A stretch of 27,749 nt of DNA from JAGDXZ01 sp049965975. Lineage in GTDB: Archaea; Micrarchaeota; Micrarchaeia; Micrarchaeales; CABMGC01. Shown here piece by piece: positions 6,743-13,199 of this stretch (position 1 is the first letter of the stretch; every line of letters begins with the position of its first letter). Both the position numbers and the translations under genes were made by a program. The stretch spans positions 1 through 27,749 of the forward strand of contig JBMFVN010000001.1 of NCBI GenBank assembly GCA_049965975.1. Reading direction: 5' to 3'. The notes beneath the pieces are model-generated. The model had not been told where the DNA came from and did no database searches. It saw nothing but the letters and a program-made list of their open reading frames with translations.

Positions 6743-7549
6743 CTATTTATCTTTTCTTTCTAAAAATCGCTTTGCTGCGCCGCTTACTATGCCAGATTCA
6801 TCGTGGCTTAGAGCTTCTGCCTCTTCCTTTGTAAGGTCTTTCCTCGATGCAAATGCATACCTATCCTCTACCCTGCTGCTTTTCATAATCAATTCCCTTT
6901 CTTCCTTGCTAAGCTTTGCATATGTTATGAAAACCGTAGAAAGCGCAGGATTGCCCAAGATCTCTTTCTTCTCTTCCGGTGTGAGAATGTCTATCGCATA
7001 GCGCACATAGGCTCTTGCAGCCTCAACATTGCCGTTGTTTATTAGGTTTAGCCTTACTTCCATTGGCAAGCGCGCCCATATGCCCTTGTCCTTGAGGTTC
7101 AGAAAAAGAAGCGTTGATGAATGCACATACTGCCTGCCAAGTACAAACACTGCTTCATCGAAAGACAGGTCTTCCCTCAAAGAGAAGCCGTCAACTAGAT
7201 ATGCATCTGAGCTTTGCATTATCTTTTTCCTTTGCTCCATGCTTAGATTGGCGCACCTTGCGGCTTCCTTCCTGACTTCGCCATCTGCGTCTTCCAATAG
7301 CAATGCGACTATCTCTGCGTCAATGGCAGAAAGCCCGGCAAGCTTTTTCCTTATTTCTTTGCTCGGGCTTTTTGCAAGATAAAGCTGCTCCTCCTTGCTT
7401 AGGCTGCCTTTGCTGAACAGCTCTATCTGGTTTATCGTATAGACTAATTGCCTTGCAGCTTCCTTGTCTTCTTCTCGCCTGCTTGGCTTGGTCTTTAGCT
7501 TCATGCTAGCAATAGAAACAAGAGCAAACAAAAAGGCGACTGCCTGCAT
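6743..7549 (-). CDS. membrane-anchored HEAT/LRV-like helical repeat protein
   Basis: From ATG 7549 the product has 268 residues: one N-terminal hydrophobic helix (MQAVAFLFALVSIASM), a basic, charged spacer, then about six helical units of 22-30 residues. Units show a recurring LSKEE or LTPEE-like opening, a leucine-rich helix, and VR or IR followed by a small residue (SKEIRKKLAG, DGEVRKEAARCA). This resembles HEAT or leucine-rich-variant repeats, which make solenoid surfaces for protein binding. No catalytic motif is seen. The single helix followed by lysines predicts a cytoplasmic solenoid. It lies 18 bases downstream of the geranylgeranyl-reductase-like gene and probably shares its transcript. 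The TTG at 7555 is the alternative start. Confidence 0.6.
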   Translation of the reverse strand: MQAVAFLFALVSIASMKLKTKPSRREEDKEAARQLVYTINQIELFSKGSLSKEEQLYLAKSPSKEIRKKLAGLSAIDAEIVALLLEDADGEVRKEAARCANLSMEQRKKIMQSSDAYLVDGFSLREDLSFDEAVFVLGRQYVHSSTLLFLNLKDKGIWARLPMEVRLNLINNGNVEAARAYVRYAIDILTPEEKKEILGNPALSTVFITYAKLSKEERELIMKSSRVEDRYAFASRKDLTKEEAEALSHDESGIVSGAAKRFLERKDK

Positions 7550-7567
7550 AGACAACTGGCAAACAAG

Positions 7568-8656
7568 CTATTTCCTGAGCAGTAGATTCTTGAAAAAAGC
7601 AGTAGGGCTGTCCATGTCGCCATACTTGCTTAGAAGAGAGCCAAAACCCAGCTTGCCCAAAGCTCCGATGAGCAAAGACATGCTTCGCGGGCTTAATGAA
7701 GAGTATATGCTGTGGATAAGCTTGTGAATCAGCATGTCTGCGCCGAACCTTTTCTTGAAAGCCTTCTCATAAGCGCTCAGTGGCGCGCCTTTTGTTATGT
7801 GCTCGTAAATAGCCTTGGAAGCCATTAGAGCGGCATTGCCGCCGAAGATTATGCCACCACCTGTACTAGCCTTCACCTGACCTGCAGCATCGCCCACAAG
7901 CAAGACTTCCTTTTTTTCATCAACAAGCTTCTTCTTCGATTCTATCGGTATTATGCTTGCATACTCGCTAACGGGCCTTGCTTCGCCAAGAACCTGCTTT
8001 GCATACTTGGCCATAAACCTGTCAAAAGCCCTTTTGGCGTTGCCGTAGCTTGATTCTATTCCTATTCCTGCCTCTATTGCGTATTTTGAAACGGGGCAAA
8101 GCCAAGAGAAAAACCCCGGCGAAACTGAATTATCGAAAAACAAGTCTACAAAGGAATCTTTAGGGCTTACCTCGAACTCTGCTTTGTAAGTCAGCACGTA
8201 GCGCTTCACAAAGCCCATGCCAAAATGCCTTGCAACAAGTGAAAGCGCTCCGTCGGCTCCGACTATTATGCTTCTTTTTGACATTTCGCCGAGCTCATAA
8301 GCAGGCACCTGCCTGCCAAGCTCTACATTAGCGCCGTTTTGCTCGGCCAAATCAAGGCATATGCCATTTAAAATTGGTCTGTCAAGAACATATGCCTTGG
8401 GCTCTTTTGAATATACGCTAAGCAATACGCTTCCTGCATGCAGTCTTGCTCCGTAAAGCGTGTTCCTTATGGCATTCTTGTATGGTATTCCAAGGCTGTT
8501 AAGTCCTTTTATAGAGAGTATGCCACTTGCTACAGGAGGATACCCTGGCCTTTTCTTCTTGTCGTAAACGCTTACGCTTATGCCTCGCTTTGCCAAGTTT
8601 GCAGCCAAAAGCAGGCCTGCTGTGCCAGCGCCTATTATCGCTGTTTCGCTTTTCAT
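7568..8656 (-). CDS. geranylgeranyl reductase family FAD-dependent oxidoreductase
   Basis: From ATG 8656 the 362-residue product begins with the dinucleotide motif AIIGAGTAGLLLA and an acidic-then-basic strand end (VSVYDKKK). It has the second FAD contact LLVGDAAGQVKASTGGGI at about residues 252-269, typical of the geranylgeranyl reductase group. Archaeal members saturate isoprenoid chains of ether lipids or of the dolichol used for N-glycosylation. The family Cys region after FAD binding reads RPGYPPVASGI here, without a nearby cysteine. The enzyme lies back to back with aglB, which uses a dolichol carrier, so a lipid-carrier role is attractive but inferred. The TTG at 8686 would add ten residues before the Rossmann strand and is less likely. 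Confidence 0.85.
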   Translation of the reverse strand: MKSETAIIGAGTAGLLLAANLAKRGISVSVYDKKKRPGYPPVASGILSIKGLNSLGIPYKNAIRNTLYGARLHAGSVLLSVYSKEPKAYVLDRPILNGICLDLAEQNGANVELGRQVPAYELGEMSKRSIIVGADGALSLVARHFGMGFVKRYVLTYKAEFEVSPKDSFVDLFFDNSVSPGFFSWLCPVSKYAIEAGIGIESSYGNAKRAFDRFMAKYAKQVLGEARPVSEYASIIPIESKKKLVDEKKEVLLVGDAAGQVKASTGGGIIFGGNAALMASKAIYEHITKGAPLSAYEKAFKKRFGADMLIHKLIHSIYSSLSPRSMSLLIGALGKLGFGSLLSKYGDMDSPTAFFKNLLLRK

Positions 8657-8664
8657 TTGCTCAA

Positions 8665-8676
8665 TATTTATAAGGA
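8665..8676 (+). promoter_or_regulatory. TATA-like box upstream of aglB
   Basis: AATATTTATAAG lies just outside the flavoprotein start and about 50 bases before the aglB ATG at 8723. A start site 25 bases downstream gives a leader of roughly 25 nt. Read on the minus strand it would place the start inside the flavoprotein gene, so it is assigned to aglB. Confidence 0.4.
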
Positions 8677-8722
8677 TGTATTGCAAAAGATAAATATCTT
8701 ATTTGACAAGATCTCTGATTAC

Positions 8723-11700
8723 ATGTCCTTAGCTGCAACAATCTTGCTCGCTTTTATTAGCATAATAGTGCCTGGCTTCGTGCTTGCTTACGCTCTTCTT
8801 GGCAAGACAAAGCTGCACCTGTTTGAAATAGTCGTAATTGGCTTCATATTCGGCTTAATATTTCCTCCTACGCTGACTTGGTTCGAAGCCTATTTCATGG
8901 ATTACATACACGCATTCACTTTCTCTGCAGGGCTTTTTGAGGCAAACGTAGTGGTCTTGACTATAGTTGGCCTGTTAGCCTGCTGGTACGAAGGCTTATT
9001 GAATATAAAAATACCAAGGGCAAAAAGCATAGCTGCGATTTCGAAGGAGGAGCACCTTGAAACGATAAAAGAGGTAAGGGCAAGAATACAGGAGCTTGGG
9101 CTGGACATGAAGCTGATAAGGCAGCACGAACAGGAAGAAAACGAGCTCGCTGAAAGACATAGGCAGGAAATGGAAAGGCTTGCTACTGCAGGGCCTGAGG
9201 AAAGGGCAAAGATAAAAGAGCTGCACGAAAAAGAAGAGAGGGAGCTTCTTGAAGAGCACGAAAGGGAGGAGAGGCTGCTCTTGCAGGCGCCAAAAGAAGA
9301 AAAAAGCAAGGGCAAGAGCGAATGGATTATGTGGACCTTCGTGACGCTGCTCATGCTGCTTACCTTCTCGACGCGCATACTCAACATAGGCACTGCGCCA
9401 AGATACTTTGAATTTGATCCATATTTTGACATGCTGAGCACTGAATCTATACTAGTGCACGGCTATCAGTACCTTTACGACTATTCTGCGTGGCCCACGC
9501 TTGTGAACGGCTCGCCACATAGGATGGAGCCGCTAATTCCATATCTTGAAGCCTTTTGGTACGATATTGCAAATCCGCCAAAGAATGCAATAAGCACCGC
9601 ATTGCTTAGCGATGTAAGCAGCTTCTACCCACCAATAGCAGCAGCATTGCTTGTGTTCGCAGTGTTCATGTTCCTTTACCACGAATATGGAAAAATCCCC
9701 GCACTATTTGGCGCATCGCTTACTGCATCGATGGCCGTGTTAGTGACTACTTTCATAGCCGGAGAGCAGCTGCTTGAGCCGTGGGGCATTTTCTCAATGT
9801 TCTTCTTCTATGCTGCTTATCTGCTTGCAATAAACAACAAAGAAGAATGGCGCTATGCTGTTCTTGCAGGCATAGCATTTGTAGCTACATTCCTCGGTGC
9901 GCACTACTATACGGTAAATGCAGGAGTGCTTGCGCTTTACATACTCTTCCAAGGAGTGCTTGATGTATTGAGAAAGAAAAACATGCACAGCTTTTACAAG
10001 ATGAATGCAATTGTGATAGCTATAATCGCATTTGGCTATGGCATATTCGATCCATACAAGTCATCGCTATACCACAGGATACCAAGCGTCGCCGGAATAC
10101 CTGTAATAGTTTCTTTTCCATTGCTCGCGCTTTTGATAGTTGCACTTTTCGAATATGTGCCGAAAGAGCTTCACAAGAGGCACATGATAGCAGCGCTAGA
10201 CTCGGCGGTATATTACACTTGGCTTGCAATACTGATTATCTTAGCGTTGCTGCTTGTGTTTCTAACGCCTCTTGGTAGGCCTGTAAAGAGCTACATAAAA
10301 CTCAGCCTACACTTTACAACTCCTTCAATTCCTCTTTTCATGACTGTTCAGGAATTCGAGCCGACGGGCTTTGGCTTTAACTTTGCATCTGCGGGCTTTG
10401 GCTGGATAGGCTTAAACCCGATAGTGTGGATAGTGCTTATAGTTTTCGTTCTGCTCTCGCTATTTGCGATTTTCAAGAGGAATTCAGATTCGGGCATGCT
10501 TTCAATATGGATTGTGCTTCCTTTAGCTTTCGCCGCTATGGTGGAAGTCAAGTACTTGCCTCACTTTGGAGTTGCATACATACTTGCATTGAGCATAATA
10601 CTTGGTGAACTGCTACTCATGTTTAGAGGCAAGATAAATACTCAGCTGAAATACCTGGGCATTGCGATACTTACTTTAATAGTGCTTTCTGAGGCAGTGC
10701 CAACATTTGCAGGAGTGCTTTCTGGCTATGCAAACCAGAATAATTGCAGCGTAATTGCAAAGCAGGGCAATTCAATAGGCTATGACATGTTCTGCAATAC
10801 GGTGCCGAGCTATTGGCTTAACGCCACAGCATGGATGCGCAGCAACGTTGGGCCGTATGGTCCTAGGATTCTCTCCTGGTGGGATTACGGCGACTGGATA
10901 AACTGGTTCGGAAACAGCAACGCGGTGCTAAGAGGGGACAACGCTGTGCCAACACTCGACTATGAGACTGCAGCAAGATATGTGCTTGGGCCTCAGGATG
11001 GCTATGGACCGGCCAGCCTTGCCAGCTTTGCAAACTCTGTTCAGGCAAAGTATGTTTTATTTGATAATGCGCTTACCCAGAAGTGGGGCGCTCTTGACTT
11101 TCTTGCTTGTATAGACATAAACGAAACAAACATGACTTTTGCAAAGAATGCTGCAAACGGCACAGGACAGCCGTATGTGCTTGGCACGTCGCAGTGCGAG
11201 CTTAAGCATGACCCTGCAGTTTTGCTAATTCCGGAAAACCTTGGGAGCATTAGCAGTTATTGCGCGCCCATAAAGAGCCTTAAGAATGAGACCTTGCTAA
11301 AGGGCATAGTCATTGCAGGAGACATGCTAACAAACATAACATACTGTGTGCCTTTGAATTCTACAACTCCAGTAGAAAGGCTTTATTATCCAAATGGAAC
11401 ACAGAGCAATGCACTGTTTGTCTTCAATTCACAGTTCTACGAAGGCACGCTGAATGTTTCTGGAGTACCAATGAGCGCATTCATGCTTCTTTATCTGCCG
11501 AATAAGAATGGCACAATAACCGCACCAACAGAATTCTACCAGTCAAGCTACTATCGCGGCTTCTACCTAGGTAGCCTTCCTGGGTTTAAGCTAGTTTATC
11601 CAAGCAACTTTACTGGCATAAACTACGTAAATGGCACGCACCCGATAATGATCTACGCGCTTGACAACTTTACAGGGACATTGCCCAAGGTTACTCCTAA

Positions 11701-11740
11701 GCCTGCATGGGTCCACAACAATTACACTATGCCTGGCTGA
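8723..11740 (+). CDS. aglB: STT3/AglB oligosaccharyltransferase with N-terminal membrane and coiled-coil extension
   Basis: The 1005-residue product transfers a lipid-linked glycan to Asn in N-x-S/T sites of exported proteins. STT3 features are the first-loop acidic motif EFDPYFDM (Asp232), the LLEPWG and GAHYYTVNAG loop segments, about a dozen hydrophobic helices, and the signature Trp719-Trp-Asp-Tyr-Gly723 opening a soluble domain rich in N-x-S/T sites. Unusual is the front: three extra hydrophobic helices within residues 4-92 (LLAFISIIVPGFVLAYALL first), then a roughly 90-residue Glu/Arg/Lys/Leu coiled coil at 107-199, before STT3 helix 1. Positive-inside logic puts the coiled coil in the cytoplasm. 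The upstream frame continues to 8438 but overlaps the divergent gene and lacks coding character, so ATG 8723 is used. Confidence 0.9.
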   Translation: MSLAATILLAFISIIVPGFVLAYALLGKTKLHLFEIVVIGFIFGLIFPPTLTWFEAYFMDYIHAFTFSAGLFEANVVVLTIVGLLACWYEGLLNIKIPRAKSIAAISKEEHLETIKEVRARIQELGLDMKLIRQHEQEENELAERHRQEMERLATAGPEERAKIKELHEKEERELLEEHEREERLLLQAPKEEKSKGKSEWIMWTFVTLLMLLTFSTRILNIGTAPRYFEFDPYFDMLSTESILVHGYQYLYDYSAWPTLVNGSPHRMEPLIPYLEAFWYDIANPPKNAISTALLSDVSSFYPPIAAALLVFAVFMFLYHEYGKIPALFGASLTASMAVLVTTFIAGEQLLEPWGIFSMFFFYAAYLLAINNKEEWRYAVLAGIAFVATFLGAHYYTVNAGVLALYILFQGVLDVLRKKNMHSFYKMNAIVIAIIAFGYGIFDPYKSSLYHRIPSVAGIPVIVSFPLLALLIVALFEYVPKELHKRHMIAALDSAVYYTWLAILIILALLLVFLTPLGRPVKSYIKLSLHFTTPSIPLFMTVQEFEPTGFGFNFASAGFGWIGLNPIVWIVLIVFVLLSLFAIFKRNSDSGMLSIWIVLPLAFAAMVEVKYLPHFGVAYILALSIILGELLLMFRGKINTQLKYLGIAILTLIVLSEAVPTFAGVLSGYANQNNCSVIAKQGNSIGYDMFCNTVPSYWLNATAWMRSNVGPYGPRILSWWDYGDWINWFGNSNAVLRGDNAVPTLDYETAARYVLGPQDGYGPASLASFANSVQAKYVLFDNALTQKWGALDFLACIDINETNMTFAKNAANGTGQPYVLGTSQCELKHDPAVLLIPENLGSISSYCAPIKSLKNETLLKGIVIAGDMLTNITYCVPLNSTTPVERLYYPNGTQSNALFVFNSQFYEGTLNVSGVPMSAFMLLYLPNKNGTITAPTEFYQSSYYRGFYLGSLPGFKLVYPSNFTGINYVNGTHPIMIYALDNFTGTLPKVTPKPAWVHNNYTMPG

Positions 11741-11782
11741 CAAATAGAAAAGAATAAAAACAAGCCAAGCAATAGGTTGCAT

Positions 11783-12316
11783 ATGGCGTACTGCCTGAAA
11801 AGCAAGGTCAATGAAGCACTTGAAAGCGGCACTGTTGATAAGGCATTAGACATACTGAGAAATGCTGGTCTAACCGTGACAAGGCACACGAATCCGGACG
11901 GCTCTTTAGGCGGCTGGATTGCCGGAGAATCTATTTTGAGAAATGTAACCACAGACAGCGAATGCATCATAATACAAGCAAAGCTTGAAAATTGCGAATT
12001 GAAAAACGCGAAAGTATACAATGCGAGGATATACAATTCCAAGATATACGATTCTGAAATAACCGGAAGCAACAAAGTTAACATTTCCTACTCTAAAATT
12101 TCCAATTCGGTAATAAAAGGAGGAGACATAAACTCGTCTATTATTGAAAAAAGCACAATTACAGGACACTCAAAGATAATTGGCTGCAAAATTGCTGGAA
12201 AAATTTTGAAAAGTGTAATCGCAACACAAAATCAGCAGCTAGAAAACATTTTCCAAAACCCGGGCACTTCGAAACCGCGCGAATTGCTTATCAAAAATCA
12301 AAGACGCTGGTCTTGA
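11783..12316 (+). CDS. pentapeptide-repeat-like beta-helix protein
   Basis: From ATG 11783 (AGGTT just upstream) the product has 177 residues. An N-terminal helical part of about 55 residues holds ALDILRNAGLTVTRH and DGSLGGWIAGES. It is followed by tandem five-residue units, for example CELKN, AKVYN, ARIYN, SKIYD, SEITG and later SKISN, with Ala/Ser/Cys at i-2 and Val/Ile/Leu at the centre. This is the right-handed quadrilateral beta-helix pattern, with a Tyr after the centre in several coils. The tail is basic. There is no signal peptide or membrane helix. It follows aglB by 42 bases and precedes rnp4 by 42 bases. Some pentapeptide proteins mimic DNA, but nothing here shows that role. Confidence 0.6.
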   Translation: MAYCLKSKVNEALESGTVDKALDILRNAGLTVTRHTNPDGSLGGWIAGESILRNVTTDSECIIIQAKLENCELKNAKVYNARIYNSKIYDSEITGSNKVNISYSKISNSVIKGGDINSSIIEKSTITGHSKIIGCKIAGKILKSVIATQNQQLENIFQNPGTSKPRELLIKNQRRWS

Positions 12317-12330
12317 ATAAAGCCGCACTA

Positions 12331-12338
12331 TTTTATAG
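12331..12338 (+). promoter_or_regulatory. TATA box predicting a leaderless rnp4 transcript
   Basis: TTTTATAG is centred about 25 bases before the ATG of the RNase P protein gene at 12359, so transcription would begin at or next to the start codon. No ribosome-binding sequence is visible upstream of that ATG, consistent with a leaderless message. Confidence 0.45.
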
Positions 12339-12358
12339 ATTGCAATAGAAGTAAAACC

Positions 12359-12676
12359 ATGAAATCGAAAAACCTTGTAAAAAGCATAGCAAAAGAGCGG
12401 ATATTGGCACTCCTCAATTTAGCAGAAAGAATGGCAATTGAAAACACTGAGCAAAGTAAATCGCTAGAAAAACGCTATGTTCTGCTTGCTAAAAAGATAA
12501 GTGCGCATTACAAGGTAAAAATACCAAAAGGACTAAAGCAAAGGATATGCAAAAAATGCAACAACTTCATAGTTCCTGGGATAAACGGGAAGGTCAGGCT
12601 TGCGAGCAGCGGCTATCTTGTTTATAAGTGCGAGTGCGGCTCTGAAAACCATTTTTTCATACAACGCAGTCAGTAA
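12359..12676 (+). CDS. rnp4: RNase P protein component 4 (Rpr2/Rpp21)
   Basis: The 105-residue product has the two-part layout of archaeal Rpp21: an N-terminal helical pair (IAKERILALLNLAERMA, then SLEKRYVLLAKKISAHYKV), then a zinc ribbon. The order KIPKGLKQRICKKCNNFIVPGINGKVR is diagnostic. With Rpp29, Rpp21 helps the RNA subunit recognise pre-tRNA during 5' leader removal. Zinc ligands are Cys64-x2-Cys67, but the second pair is Cys91-x-Cys93 (YKCECGSE) instead of the usual C-x2-C. This is either a one-residue contraction or a change in metal geometry. It overlaps the convergent DJ-1-like gene by 7 bases. Its spacing from the pentapeptide gene and its own TATA box suggest independent expression. 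Confidence 0.85.
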   Translation: MKSKNLVKSIAKERILALLNLAERMAIENTEQSKSLEKRYVLLAKKISAHYKVKIPKGLKQRICKKCNNFIVPGINGKVRLASSGYLVYKCECGSENHFFIQRSQ

Positions 12677-13191
12677 ACTCCTAAGGCGTCTGCGATGGCG
12701 CTTATAAGATCTGCTGTCTGCGAATAGTCGCTTGCTGTAATAATGCCCTTGTCGTTTACCAAATTAGAATCTGAAAGCACCCCTTTGTAAAGGCTTATTA
12801 GCCTCCTCGCGTCTTCATCTTCAATGCCTGCAATCTTTGTGTCTTTTATTATGTTCGCCTTTGCCAGTATCTTTATTGCGTTGCCTACTGCGGCTATGGG
12901 CTTTTTGTTCTCCTTGGCAATTTTCAGTCTATCAAGAAGCTGCCTGTTCTCATAAAGCCTGCTTGATTCGACACCGGGCCCATCGATAAGTAAGATGGCA
13001 TCTGAGTATACGGGCTCGAACTCGTCTGCCTTTCCATCCTGCTTTATGCTTGCGCCATGGTAGCCTTTGCATTCCTTGCTAGCAAGGCTAAGAATTTCAT
13101 GCTGTATTCCTTTCTTGTCCAGGAACAGCAATGCCTGCGAAAGGGTTTCGTCCCTGAAATCCTGGGGAGCAACGATTATAGAAACTTTCAT
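12670..13191 (-). CDS. DJ-1/PfpI-fold protein lacking the nucleophilic cysteine
   Basis: The 173-residue product follows the class I glutamine-amidotransferase-like pattern of DJ-1/PfpI. It opens VSIIVAPQDFRDETL, has a central strand ILLIDGPGVES matching the usual IPGG loop, then PIAAVGNAIKILAKANIIKD where family members read AICHG. The nucleophile Cys and the following His are replaced by Gly-Asn, so protease, chaperone or glyoxalase chemistry of the standard type is not expected. A conserved LVNDKGIITASDYS segment matches the family's late strand. It starts 8 bases after the surface-protein gene and so is the third gene of the dtdA operon. It may be a binding or sensor domain. There is no signal peptide. 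Confidence 0.75.
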   Translation of the reverse strand: MKVSIIVAPQDFRDETLSQALLFLDKKGIQHEILSLASKECKGYHGASIKQDGKADEFEPVYSDAILLIDGPGVESSRLYENRQLLDRLKIAKENKKPIAAVGNAIKILAKANIIKDTKIAGIEDEDARRLISLYKGVLSDSNLVNDKGIITASDYSQTADLISAIADALGVY

Positions 13192-13199
13192 GATGTCGC

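Noticed and set aside
8438..8722. N-terminal extension of the aglB frame by 95 residues
   Set aside because: It overlaps the conserved FAD-binding start of the divergent flavoprotein, is basic and Cys/Tyr-rich without pattern, and lies upstream of the TATA-like box used for ATG 8723.
8902..9441. 179-residue Ser/Cys-rich frame antisense to the aglB coiled coil
   Set aside because: Ser/Leu/Phe repeats are the reverse-complement image of the Glu/Arg/Lys-rich coiled coil.
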